Assembly: GCA_030648225.1 (NCBI GenBank)
Contig: JAUSIA010000503.1
Coordinates: forward strand, 1 to 6,131
DNA: 6,131 nt
DNA from: Ignavibacteria bacterium
Lineage (GTDB): Bacteria > Bacteroidota > Ignavibacteria > Ignavibacteriales > Ignavibacteriaceae
Direction of reading: 5' to 3'
Position 1 is the stretch's first letter. Each line of letters opens with the position of its first letter. Both the position numbers and the translations under genes were made by a program. The notes under the pieces were generated by a model. It had not been told where the DNA came from. It ran no database searches and saw only the letters and a program-made list of their open reading frames with translations. Below are positions 1 to 5,722 of this stretch, one piece after another.

Positions 1-431
1 ATTATCCTCCCGTTGAATCGGTTACAACCCAGTGTTTTTATCAGAATACAAAAAATGTTGAGGATACATCTTTAAGTTTCCTGAGGTGCAAAAACTCTTC
101 AGTTATTAATATTGAAACAAGCTGGTCTCTGCAAGTCGAAAAAGATATTTTTAATCTTATGGTTTATGGAACCAAAGGAACAGCTTCAATTAATCCTTTC
201 AGAATAAATAAAAAGATTGATGAACAGTTTATAGATCTTACTCCGCCACAAACTGAGAGTGCTTTAACTGCTTTTAAAAAATCTTACCAGAATGAATTGA
301 AAAGTTTTATTGGTGCTGTAAGAGGATTAAATCCTTTATTCTCATCAGGAGATGAAGCATTATCAAGAATGAAAGTTGTTGATGCAATGTATCAATCAGC
401 TAAACAAAAAACAGAAATAAAAATTTCATAG
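1..431 (+). CDS. Gfo/Idh/MocA-family oxidoreductase, C-terminal part (5' end outside window)
   Basis: The frame is open from the window edge (first full codon at base 3) to the TAA at 429-431, giving 142 residues of a protein normally about 320-350 long. The NAD(P)-binding Rossmann half lies outside. What remains matches the C-terminal substrate/dimerisation domain of the family: a strand rich in hydrophobic residues with 'INIETSW', then 'EKDIFNLMVYGTKGTA', a typical hairpin where these enzymes compare an extended beta-sheet, and the ending 'YQNELKSFIGAVRG' followed by 'DEALSRMKVVDAMYQSA', the usual final two helices. Family members oxidise or reduce sugars, inositols or related cyclic polyols with NAD(P). 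The substrate cannot be told from this fragment. The stop is 10 bases before the next ORF, so the two may share a transcript. The family call is fairly secure; the specific function is unknown. Confidence 0.85.
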   Translation, partial: YPPVESVTTQCFYQNTKNVEDTSLSFLRCKNSSVINIETSWSLQVEKDIFNLMVYGTKGTASINPFRINKKIDEQFIDLTPPQTESALTAFKKSYQNELKSFIGAVRGLNPLFSSGDEALSRMKVVDAMYQSAKQKTEIKIS

Positions 432-441
432 GGCAGCAAAA

Positions 442-903
442 TTGCAAACAAAAGCATTGAATGGGTTTAAAGAAAATAATACTCAATATTCAATAACCAA
501 TGATCAATATTCAATTGGAAAAAGAAAATTCAATCTTGAAGACAGACTTGTGGATTTCACTTGCCGAATGATTGATGTTGTAGAAGCTTTACCTGATTCA
601 AGAGCAGGAAATTATATTGCTGGACAGTTAATTAAATCATGTAATTCACCTGCTTTCAATTATGGTGAAGTACAAGCAGCTGAATCAAGAAATGATTTCA
701 TCCATAAAATGAAGATCGTATTAAAAGAGCTAAAAGAATGCCGGGTTGCATTGAAAATCATTAGTAGAAAAGAGATGATCAAGCCAGTAAAAAAGCTCAA
801 AGATATTTCCAAAGAAACAGAAGAATTAATAGCTATTATTGCAAAAAGCATCACTACTGCCAAGAACAATAATGAAGTAAACAAGTTGAGAATTGATCAT
901 TGA
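442..903 (+). CDS. S23-type four-helix-bundle protein (23S rRNA intervening-sequence protein family)
   Basis: The ORF encodes 153 residues. Residues about 30-141 fit the four-helix-bundle family first seen in 23S rRNA intervening sequences: 'NLEDRLVDF', 'VVEALPDSRAGNYIAGQLIKS', 'SPAFNYGEVQAAESRNDFIHK', 'LKELKECR', and a last helix ending 'IAKSITTAK'. The molecular function of this family is not established; members form small helical oligomers. The start is uncertain. The longest frame begins at a TTG (442) without a convincing ribosome site; another TTG is at 457, and the first in-frame ATG (568) falls inside helix 1 and would destroy the fold. The N-terminal 30 residues contain two copies of a QYSI-like peptide encoded by a DNA repeat, and the TGA stop lies inside an inverted copy of that repeat, so the coding ends may be part of a mobile cassette. 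Here it lies outside any rRNA gene. Confidence 0.8.
   Translation: MQTKALNGFKENNTQYSITNDQYSIGKRKFNLEDRLVDFTCRMIDVVEALPDSRAGNYIAGQLIKSCNSPAFNYGEVQAAESRNDFIHKMKIVLKELKECRVALKIISRKEMIKPVKKLKDISKETEELIAIIAKSITTAKNNNEVNKLRIDH
484..516 (+). repeat. Left inverted-repeat block of the four-helix-bundle cassette
   Basis: The 11-mer CAATATTCAAT occurs twice directly, at 484-494 and 505-515, with CAATGATCAAT (498-508) overlapping the second copy. These words reappear as the reverse complement at 891-909. The block is read through by the four-helix-bundle ORF and encodes its QYSI-type N-terminal repeats. The repeat is read directly from the sequence; its role is inferred. Confidence 0.75.
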
Positions 904-909
904 ATATTG
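891..909 (-). repeat. Right inverted-repeat block of the four-helix-bundle cassette
   Basis: The 19 bases at 891-909, read on the minus strand, start with CAATATTCAAT and run on into GATCAATT. They match the left block except that the left copy has 7 extra bases between the two words. The stop codon of the four-helix-bundle gene (901-903) is inside this arm. Confidence 0.7.
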
Positions 910-996
910 CAAATTGAAAATTTTATGACTTATTCAGAACTCATTACGTAAGAAAAATTTGTTACTTTTACTATACAATAATGAAAACAATACTTT

Positions 997-1683
997 ATGA
1001 AAAAGATATTACTCGTTGATGATGAAAAAGACATAGTTGAATTCCTTCAATACAACTTGAAGCAGGAAGGTTTTGAGGTAATTACAGCTTATGATGGATT
1101 TGAAACTTTAACTAAGATTAAAGAAAATCCCGACCTTATAATCCTTGATATAATGATGCCTAAAATGGATGGCTTTGAAGTTTGCCGAAGGATAAGAAAT
1201 ATGAGTGGCTTTGAACGCATACCAATAATTTTCCTTACTGCAAAATCCGCTGAAGTAGATGAGATAAAAGGTCTTGAGCTTGGTGCAAGTGATTATATTC
1301 AGAAACCTATTTCACCAAGAAAACTTATTGCAAGAGTTAAAGCGAACTTAAGAAGTTCAGATAAACCTAATGAAAGAACGGCCCCGCTAAAAATAAAAAT
1401 TGGGCCTTTGCAGATTGATAAAGACAAATATGAAATCACAATTGACGGTAAGCTGAAAATTTTTCCACGCAAAGAGTTTGAAATTCTTTTTTATCTTGCA
1501 AACAAACCCGGCAGAGTTTTCAGCAGGGAAGTTTTGCTGAAAGATGTCTGGGGTCCGGATGTTTATGTTGTTGATCGTACAGTTGATGTTCATATAAGAA
1601 AGATCAGGGAGAAGCTGGATAAGTATTCAAACCTGATTGAAACAGTTAAAGGGGTAGGATACCGCTTCAAAAGTGTGGAATGA
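997..1683 (+). CDS. OmpR/PhoB-family DNA-binding response regulator
   Basis: The gene encodes 228 residues, the full usual length. The receiver domain (about 1-118) has the acidic pair D8-D9, phospho-acceptor D51 in 'LIILDIMMPKMDG', the switch T81 in 'FLTAKS' and the conserved K103 in 'QKPIS'. The winged-helix effector (about 130-227) has 'PRKEFEILFYLANKPGRVFS', the recognition-helix region 'VVDRTVDVHIRKIREKL' and the C-terminal wing 'IETVKGVGYRFK'. It should bind promoter DNA as a dimer when phosphorylated by its kinase. The last 11 bases overlap the kinase gene, a strong sign of coupled translation. No clear Shine-Dalgarno precedes the ATG; the 93-base gap before it (904-996) holds the right repeat arm and otherwise no feature I can support. 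It resembles PhoB, but no pst or phoU genes are visible, so a phosphate role is unproven. Confidence 0.95.
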   Translation: MKKILLVDDEKDIVEFLQYNLKQEGFEVITAYDGFETLTKIKENPDLIILDIMMPKMDGFEVCRRIRNMSGFERIPIIFLTAKSAEVDEIKGLELGASDYIQKPISPRKLIARVKANLRSSDKPNERTAPLKIKIGPLQIDKDKYEITIDGKLKIFPRKEFEILFYLANKPGRVFSREVLLKDVWGPDVYVVDRTVDVHIRKIREKLDKYSNLIETVKGVGYRFKSVE

Positions 1684-2701
1684 AGTAAAAACAAATCTTT
1701 CTTCCGCTAAAGTTTATCTTAAAGAATTTTTATTCTTTAATGCCATCTTTATTCTCCTTCTCTTCTTCATTGTTGAAAATAAAATAATCTTAATTACTCT
1801 CATTGCGCTTATCTTGCTTTTCGGTTTGATATTCCTGAATGTTGTTGGCTATAAACGGAATAGGGAACTGAAGACAATTGAATCAGTTATTTCGGGAATA
1901 CGCAAGAATACTATTAACCATCCGGAAGAAATTAAGCTGAAAGAAAATCTTCATTCTCTTCAGGATGAAATACAGCAGATGTTTGAAAAGGAAAGGAATG
2001 ATATTGAATATCTTAAAAGACTTGAAAGAATGCGTACGGAATTCCTTGCAAATGTTTCACACGAATTAAGGACACCAATATTTGCTATCCAGGGTTATAT
2101 TGAAACACTTCTTGATGGTGCAATAGATGATGAGAAGGTAAATAAGTATTTTCTTGATAAAGCAAACCAGCATACCATTAATCTCAGCAATCTTCTTAAT
2201 GACCTGATTGATATCTCGATGATCGAATCGGGTGAGATGAGAATGAGCTATAGGTATTTTGATATTAACGATTACCTCAGCCAGATAATACAGGAAATGA
2301 TGCCAATTGCCAGGGAGAAGAATATTGAACTGGTTTATCATCCTGCAAAAGAAGGATTGCAGTTGTTTGGAGATAAAAGCCGGCTGAAGCAGGTGTTTAT
2401 TAATCTTATTACTAATGCAATAAAATATACAGAGCAGGGAAAAGTTGAGGTCCTTATTGTTGAAGAATCAAAGTATGGAAAAATTATTATAAGAGATACA
2501 GGAATAGGAATCCCACAAGAAGATATAAACAGGATCTTTGAAAGATTTTACAGGGTTGATAAAGCCCGCTCACGAGCAGTCGGTGGTACTGGTCTGGGAC
2601 TCGCAATCGTTAAGCACATTGTAGAAGCCCACAATTCCAAAATAGAAGTTAAAAGTGAATTGGGAGTTGGAAGTGAGTTTTCGTTTAAATTGAAGAAGTG
2701 A
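1673..2701 (+). CDS. Membrane sensor histidine kinase, PhoR-like core without a sensor domain
   Basis: The gene encodes 342 residues starting at a GTG that overlaps the regulator gene by 11 bases; no in-frame ATG occurs nearby. Two hydrophobic helices (about 18-34 and 38-58) are joined by only a few residues (ENK), so there is almost no extracytoplasmic sensor. A charged helical linker (about 60-118) follows, with no obvious HAMP or PAS domain. The HisKA domain carries the phosphorylated H130 in 'FLANVSHELRTPI'. The ATP-binding domain shows the N box (N244 and N248 in 'INLITNAIKYT'), G1 'DTGIGI' (275-280), the F box 'RFYRVD' (291-296) and G2 'GGTGLGLAI' (304-312). All catalytic residues are present, so it should autophosphorylate and phosphorylate the regulator just upstream. 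The signal may be membrane-borne or come through a partner. The GTG start is the least certain point. Confidence 0.93.
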   Translation: MWNEVKTNLSSAKVYLKEFLFFNAIFILLLFFIVENKIILITLIALILLFGLIFLNVVGYKRNRELKTIESVISGIRKNTINHPEEIKLKENLHSLQDEIQQMFEKERNDIEYLKRLERMRTEFLANVSHELRTPIFAIQGYIETLLDGAIDDEKVNKYFLDKANQHTINLSNLLNDLIDISMIESGEMRMSYRYFDINDYLSQIIQEMMPIAREKNIELVYHPAKEGLQLFGDKSRLKQVFINLITNAIKYTEQGKVEVLIVEESKYGKIIIRDTGIGIPQEDINRIFERFYRVDKARSRAVGGTGLGLAIVKHIVEAHNSKIEVKSELGVGSEFSFKLKK

Positions 2702-2762
2702 GGATTTAACTTCCATTTATCTTCTTGATACTCTTTGTATGTTTTCATAATATACCAACAGT

Positions 2763-2831
2763 ATTTCAGCAAGAGATATGAATACAAAAGAAAGAGAGAT
2801 TTACAATGAAAAAATTAAAAGAGATAAATAA
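2763..2831 (+). pseudogene. C-terminal remnant of a BrnT-like (DUF497) toxin
   Basis: The frame at 2763-2831 reads 'ISARDMNTKEREIY' and then a lysine-rich tail to TAA, which is the characteristic end of BrnT-family ribonuclease toxins. An in-frame stop (2748-2750) lies just upstream, and the histidine kinase ends at 2701, so no room is left for the roughly 70 missing residues. One frame over, 2731-2762 reads 'LFVCFHN', which could be the preceding strand after a one-base shift; this extension is weak. The fragment overlaps the antitoxin start by 26 bases, the arrangement expected for an intact toxin-antitoxin operon. It cannot be an active toxin. The family call rests on the remembered ending motif. 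Confidence 0.65.
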
Positions 2832-3096
2832 GTTCAAAAATGAAGATGAAGAACGAGAATTCTGATCTAAAGCTGACTCATCAGAATATATTGACTGGGA
2901 AAAATCTAAAAAAATTGCTTTTCCTAATCTGAAACCATCAACTAAAACTATTTCATTAAGATTACCTGAATCCATGCTTGAAGGAATAAAAATATTAGCG
3001 AATAAAAGAGATGTCCCATATCAATCTTTAATAAAAATTATTTTAAAAGAAAGGATTGATACTGAATTAAAAAACAAACCTCAAAGCCGCATATAA
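2806..3096 (+). pseudogene. CopG-type antitoxin gene interrupted by an in-frame TGA
   Basis: From ATG 2806 the frame gives 'MKKLKEINKFKNEDEEREF', then TGA (2863-2865), then continues open for 76 codons to TAA 3094-3096. Downstream it reads 'SKADSSEYIDWEKSKK', 'FPNLKPSTKTISLRLPES' and 'LANKRDVPYQSLIKI'. This is the layout of CopG-type antitoxins paired with BrnT toxins: an acidic N-terminus, then a ribbon-helix-helix DNA-binding part (beta strand 'TKTISLRLP', two helices after it). Relatives usually have Trp after 'EREF', so TGG probably became TGA. TGG codes Trp elsewhere in this very frame and in neighbouring genes, and TGA ends other genes here, so UGA recoding is unlikely. No good restart exists between the stop and the RHH region. 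The intact protein would neutralise the toxin and repress the operon; here it is most likely dead. Confidence 0.8.
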
Positions 3097-3115
3097 GTTT
3101 ACTATTTCTTAATTT

Positions 3116-3568
3116 TTACCTCGGCAACTTTCCAACCACACCAGAAATCCATCTATGTGCTCTGTGAAAAAATGCTGCCGGTTCTGCAAACATTAAAACA
3201 CATTCATTGTGTATAACATCAATGCCAACTTCTTTGCAGTAGCTTATAGCTTCTTCAGATTCAGAACCTTGCTGCATCCATATCTTTTTTATTCCCATAG
3301 AGTATGCATCCTTTACAACTTCTTTTGTGGCAGAAGGTGGGACAACCAAAATTGCAGCTTTAACTTTTCCCTGCAAAGCTAAAAGACTTGGATAACATTT
3401 TTCGCCATCAATATTAGCAGCATTTGGGTTAACAGGATATACATTATATCCTTTGGATTTCAGTTCCTTATAAATAGTATAACCAAACTTCTTACCACTC
3501 CCTGAAACACCAACAACAGCAATATTCTTCTCTGATAGGAAATTTTCGATTATTTTTTTTGAGGTCAT
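3116..3568 (-). CDS. CoA-binding domain protein (YccU-like)
   Basis: The gene encodes 150 residues, the usual size for single-domain CoA-binding proteins related to succinyl-CoA synthetase alpha N-domains. It is a Rossmann-like fold with the nucleotide loop 'GVSGSGKKFGY' (20-30), 'YPVNP' (44-48), a strand ending 'VVPPSA' (75-80), 'IWMQQGSES' (96-104) and 'NECVLM' (121-126). Family members bind CoA or an acyl-CoA; their cellular task is not established, and no catalytic residue is known. The ATG is supported by a strong site AGGGGAG (3576-3582, minus strand) 7 bases upstream. The gene converges on the dead antitoxin gene with a 19-base gap and has no visible operon partner. No terminator is obvious in the gap. 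Confidence 0.92.
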   Translation of the reverse strand: MTSKKIIENFLSEKNIAVVGVSGSGKKFGYTIYKELKSKGYNVYPVNPNAANIDGEKCYPSLLALQGKVKAAILVVPPSATKEVVKDAYSMGIKKIWMQQGSESEEAISYCKEVGIDVIHNECVLMFAEPAAFFHRAHRWISGVVGKLPR

Positions 3569-3623
3569 TTCTTTTCTCCCCTGAGATAAATTAGAAAAAA
3601 TTTATATAAGATAATTTATTGTG

Positions 3624-3641
3624 TTTAGATATAAATCTAAA
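3624..3641. repeat. Short AT-rich inverted repeat
   Basis: TTTAGAT and ATCTAAA form a 7-bp stem with a 4-base loop. It is very AT-rich and could arise by chance, but it is the first of four palindromes in this gap. Confidence 0.45.
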
Positions 3642-3679
3642 GATAATCTTTTAGTTATTCAGTTTCATTAAAATGATTT

Positions 3680-3696
3680 TTACCTCATAGAGGTAA
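3680..3696. repeat. Short palindrome with TACCTC/GAGGTA arms
   Basis: TTACCTC and GAGGTAA pair perfectly as a 7-bp stem around the loop ATA. The CCT...AGG core is shared with the next two palindromes, although the flanking bases differ. Confidence 0.6.
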
Positions 3697-3730
3697 TATT
3701 TTTGTAGGAATAATTATCTTACGCAAAATG

Positions 3731-3749
3731 TAATCCTTGTAAAGGATTA
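3731..3749. repeat. Short palindrome with AATCCTT/AAGGATT arms
   Basis: TAATCCTT and AAGGATTA pair perfectly as an 8-bp stem around the loop GTA. Same size and CCT/AGG core as its neighbours. Confidence 0.65.
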
Positions 3750-3762
3750 ACAAATGGGTTTG

Positions 3763-3783
3763 TATATCCTCTAAAAGGATATA
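3763..3783. repeat. Short palindrome with ATATCCT/AGGATAT arms
   Basis: TATATCCT and AGGATATA pair perfectly as an 8-bp stem around the loop CTAAA. It lies 13 bases after the previous palindrome. Confidence 0.65.
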
Positions 3784-3874
3784 AAACCGATCTGGAATAT
3801 AAGCTACAATAATAAAACATCTACAATGTTCTCGATATGGGTATTTTTTATATAAATTTTTACATCACCTTTAA

Positions 3875-3905
3875 TTGATTTGTATTCCTCATTTTTATAA
3901 CTTTA
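3875..3905 (+). promoter_or_regulatory. Candidate Bacteroidota-type promoter for rplU-rpmA
   Basis: TTG at 3875-3877 and TAACTTTA at 3898-3905 are separated by 20 bases, close to the Bacteroidota pattern TTTG-N19-21-TAnnTTTG, though the last G is A. The -7 element is about 32 bases before the rplU ATG. In AT-rich DNA such matches occur by chance, so this is tentative. Confidence 0.3.
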
Positions 3906-3937
3906 CAGCCTGATTTTAAAGAAAAGAGGATATATAA

Positions 3938-4288
3938 ATGGTCGCAGTTGTTGAAATTGCAGGTCAGCAGTTTAAGGTTTCTGAAAAAGGCAAATATTAC
4001 GTTCCGAGACTTAAAGAAGAGCCGGAATCTAATGTAACTTTTGATAAAGTTTTCTTATTAACCGATGATAAAGAAACAAAGCTGGGAAACCCTTCTGTAA
4101 GCGGTGCTAAAGTTACTGCAAAAGTTCTTGAACATCTGAAAGATGATAAAGTAATTGTGTTTAAGAAAAAAAGAAGAACAGGTTACCAGAAAAGCAATAG
4201 TCACCGGCAGTTGCTGACACGAATTGAAGTGACAAAAATTTCAAAAGGAAAAGAAACAAAAGAGACAAAAGAGAAGGAGTCTGAATAA
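3938..4288 (+). CDS. rplU: 50S ribosomal protein L21
   Basis: The gene encodes 116 residues of L21, a 23S rRNA-binding protein of the large subunit. Family signs are the N-terminal '[11 protein letters not shown]', the lysine-rich '[15 protein letters not shown]' (72-86), and the 'HRQLLTRI' signature (89-96). The usual length is about 103; the extra C-terminal tail '[14 protein letters not shown]' is a charged Lys/Glu/Thr extension. The site AGAGGA (3925-3930), 7 bases before the ATG, fixes the start. The TAA shares its last base with the ATG of rpmA (TAATG), so the two are translationally coupled, the standard bacterial rplU-rpmA order. Confidence 0.97.
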   Translation: MVAVVEIAGQQFKVSEKGKYYVPRLKEEPESNVTFDKVFLLTDDKETKLGNPSVSGAKVTAKVLEHLKDDKVIVFKKKRRTGYQKSNSHRQLLTRIEVTKISKGKETKETKEKESE

Positions 4289-4563
4289 TGGCACATAAAA
4301 AAGGTCAGGGTTCAACAAGGAACGGAAGAGATAGTAATGCACAGCGCCTTGGTGTAAAAAGGTTTGGTGGTGAAAATGTTATTGCAGGAAATATTCTTGT
4401 AAGGCAAAGAGGTACAAAATTTCATCCCGGGCAAAATGTTGGTATAGGCGGAGACGATACACTCTTTGCTCTTGTTGATGGTACTGTAAAGTTTGAAACC
4501 AAAAGAGGGGATAGACAATACATCAGCGTATATCCTGGCCAGCAAGTTCAAGTTCAAGTGTAA
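4288..4563 (+). CDS. rpmA: 50S ribosomal protein L27
   Basis: The gene encodes 91 residues of L27, whose N-terminal tail reaches the peptidyl-transferase centre. '[19 protein letters not shown]' begins directly at the mature form, without the cleaved N-terminal extension seen in Firmicutes. Further signs are '[10 protein letters not shown]' and '[15 protein letters not shown]'. AAGGAG (4274-4279) lies 8 bases before the ATG, inside rplU. The C-terminus 'QVQVQV' (86-91) is encoded by three near-identical CAAGT(T/G) hexamers (4543-4560) that belong to the repeat/hairpin downstream; many L27 proteins end a few residues earlier (E. coli has 85), so the tail may be repeat-derived. Confidence 0.97.
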   Translation: MAHKKGQGSTRNGRDSNAQRLGVKRFGGENVIAGNILVRQRGTKFHPGQNVGIGGDDTLFALVDGTVKFETKRGDRQYISVYPGQQVQVQV

Positions 4564-4610
4564 GTTCAAGTAGTTTTAAGTTTCTTGAACTTGAACTTAC
4601 ACTTGAACTT
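4550..4610. terminator. Long hairpin across the rpmA and mdh stop codons, probable bidirectional terminator
   Basis: The 21 bases at 4550-4570 are the exact reverse complement of 4590-4610, with a 19-base loop. Both arms are built from AAGTTCAAG/CTTGAACTT units. The left arm contains the last codons and TAA of rpmA; the right arm ends at the first base of the minus-strand mdh stop codon. Its place between two convergent genes fits a shared terminator. No clear T-run follows on either strand, so it is not a textbook intrinsic terminator and may instead be a repeat element. Confidence 0.5.
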
Positions 4611-5575
4611 TAAAACCCCAGCCTCTCCATATCAGCAACTAAAGTTTTAACCGCATCAACAGAATTATCCAATAAAGCTTTTTCTTCAGAATCCAGATCA
4701 AACTCTATAATTTTTTCAACTCCATTTGAACCAAGCACAGCAGGAACCCCAACATAATATCCATCTACTCCAAATTCACCATTAAGATAAGCACAAACCG
4801 GCAAAACTCTTTTTTCATCAAACAGAATTGATTCAGCCATTGCAATTGCTGATGAAGCGGGAGAGTAAAAAGCTGACCCGGTTTTAAGAAGTTTTATAAC
4901 TTCACCGCCTGCCATCTTTGTTCTCTCAACTAAATTTTTCATTACTTCTTTTGCTTTAGCTTTATCTCCATATTTCTTTTCAAGCAGCTCTATTGCAGGG
5001 ATACCATTTACATTTGCATATCTTGTAATCGGAACCATGGTATCACCATGCCCTCCAAGCACCATTGCATTAACATCTTTTACAGAAACACCAAGTTCCC
5101 ATGCAATAAAAGTTGAGAAGCGGGATGAATCAAGCACACCTGCTTGTCCTATAACTTTGTTTGCAGAAAATCCGGTAACTTTTTTAAATAATGTTACCAT
5201 TGCATCAAGCGGATTTGATACAATAATAACAATAGAATCCGGTGCATACTTTTTAACATTCTCAGCAACTGATTTCATTATCTTTGCATTTGTAGTAAGC
5301 AGATCATCGCGGCTCATACCGGGTTTTCTTGGTAAACCTGCTGTAATGATTATGAGATCAGCACCTTCGATATCTTTGTAATTATTTGTGCCTGAAACAC
5401 TAACATCAAAACCATCAATTCTTGCTGCTTCAGCTATATCGAGTGTTTTTCCCTGCGGTAAATCTTCAACTATATCAAATAATACAACATCACCGAGTTG
5501 TCTTAATGCTGCTAACTGTGCAAGCACTCCGCCAATCTGCCCTCCACCGATTAAAGCTATTTTTTTCCTGGACAT
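4610..5575 (-). CDS. mdh: Malate dehydrogenase, LDH-like type (first of two)
   Basis: The gene encodes 321 residues, a full-length enzyme that interconverts malate and oxaloacetate with NAD in the TCA cycle. The Rossmann loop is 'GGGQIG' (10-15), with D34 ending the next strand for adenosine-ribose binding. Substrate arginines are R83 and R89 in '[11 protein letters not shown]' and R152; N121 is in 'VSNPLDAM'; the catalytic pair is D149 with H176 in 'GGHGD'. Arg at 83, rather than Gln, marks malate rather than lactate specificity. '[14 protein letters not shown]', 'DVVLFDI' and the ending 'VEKIIEFDL' recall alphaproteobacterial-type Mdh. The ATG at 5573-5575 is chosen over a TTG four codons earlier because GGAG lies 6 bases upstream of it. 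It converges on rpmA and diverges from the second mdh. Confidence 0.96.
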   Translation of the reverse strand: MSRKKIALIGGGQIGGVLAQLAALRQLGDVVLFDIVEDLPQGKTLDIAEAARIDGFDVSVSGTNNYKDIEGADLIIITAGLPRKPGMSRDDLLTTNAKIMKSVAENVKKYAPDSIVIIVSNPLDAMVTLFKKVTGFSANKVIGQAGVLDSSRFSTFIAWELGVSVKDVNAMVLGGHGDTMVPITRYANVNGIPAIELLEKKYGDKAKAKEVMKNLVERTKMAGGEVIKLLKTGSAFYSPASSAIAMAESILFDEKRVLPVCAYLNGEFGVDGYYVGVPAVLGSNGVEKIIEFDLDSEEKALLDNSVDAVKTLVADMERLGF

Positions 5576-5581
5576 TCTTTT

Positions 5582-5585
5582 CTCC
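5582..5585 (-). promoter_or_regulatory. Ribosome binding site that decides the mdh start
   Basis: GGAG on the minus strand lies 6 bases before the ATG at 5575. It overlaps the alternative TTG at 5587, which has no such site of its own, so the shorter 321-residue protein is favoured. Confidence 0.7.
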
Positions 5586-5658
5586 AAATTTTAATTTTTT
5601 ATAAAAATATGTGAGTTAAAATAAATATGTATGTTGCAATATGCAAAACGTTCAAACT

Positions 5659-5720
5659 CAAGTTCAGGAATAAGAAAGAAATAAATGAAAGTTGGAAGTG
5701 GTTTTTCTTGTTCCTACTCT

Positions 5721-5722
<2 letters not shown>
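5659..5722. repeat. Imperfect inverted repeat between the two mdh genes
   Basis: Bases 5659-5677 and 5704-5722 pair at 15 of 19 positions around a 26-base loop; AGGAA and AAGAAA pair without mismatch. The right arm runs into the ACTTGAAC-type block at 5721-5742. It could form an RNA hairpin in the divergent leader region or be a decayed repeat element. Confidence 0.5.

Larger units (their letters stand above)
484..909 (+). mobile_element. Possible IVS-like cassette: four-helix-bundle gene bounded by imperfect inverted repeats
   Basis: The inverted blocks at 484-516 and 891-909 enclose nearly the whole S23-type gene and could form a long imperfect stem with the gene in the loop. This recalls rRNA intervening sequences, which have complementary ends and may encode this protein. 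No transposase and no clear target-site duplication are visible. The boundaries are inferred from the repeats only; random AT-rich similarity cannot be fully excluded. Confidence 0.35.
3569..3937. other. 369-base divergent intergenic region
   Basis: Bases between the start of the CoA-binding gene (minus) and rplU (plus) contain no coding frame I can support. They hold the ribosome site of the CoA-binding gene, four short perfect inverted repeats (3624-3641, 3680-3696, 3731-3749, 3763-3783), and a candidate promoter near rplU. The stretch 3785-3870 is very AT-rich with two CTACAAT words (3806-3812 and 3821-3827) and nothing else identifiable. Confidence 0.7.

Noticed and set aside
660..884. 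Hydrophobic minus-strand frame opposite the four-helix-bundle gene
   Set aside because: The apparent membrane helix is the complement of Lys/Asn-rich helical coding sequence; the plus strand has a recognisable family.
2863..2865. UGA read as an amino acid (recoding or code 4)
   Set aside because: TGG encodes Trp in the same frame and in neighbouring genes, and TGA is the normal stop of genes ending at 903, 1683 and 2701. No selenocysteine context was recognised.
2548..2975. Minus-strand open frames across the kinase end and the antitoxin relic
   Set aside because: They lie opposite clearly recognisable coding sequence, have no family motifs and no ribosome site.
3608..3720. MITE with 9-base ends AAGATAATT/AATTATCTT
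   Set aside because: The arms are short and fully AT-rich, no target duplication is seen, and the later palindromes lie outside the pair.
3680..3783. CRISPR array
   Set aside because: The palindromes differ in sequence and spacing, and no repeated 25-40 base unit with unique spacers exists.
5576..5587. Longer mdh with a TTG start at 5587 (325 residues)
   Set aside because: The ATG at 5575 has GGAG at a good distance, and that site overlaps the TTG. The extra four residues have no family support.
5037..5604. Plus-strand open frames over the mdh gene
   Set aside because: They are antisense shadows of a well-supported malate dehydrogenase and have low-complexity Ser/Thr-rich translations.
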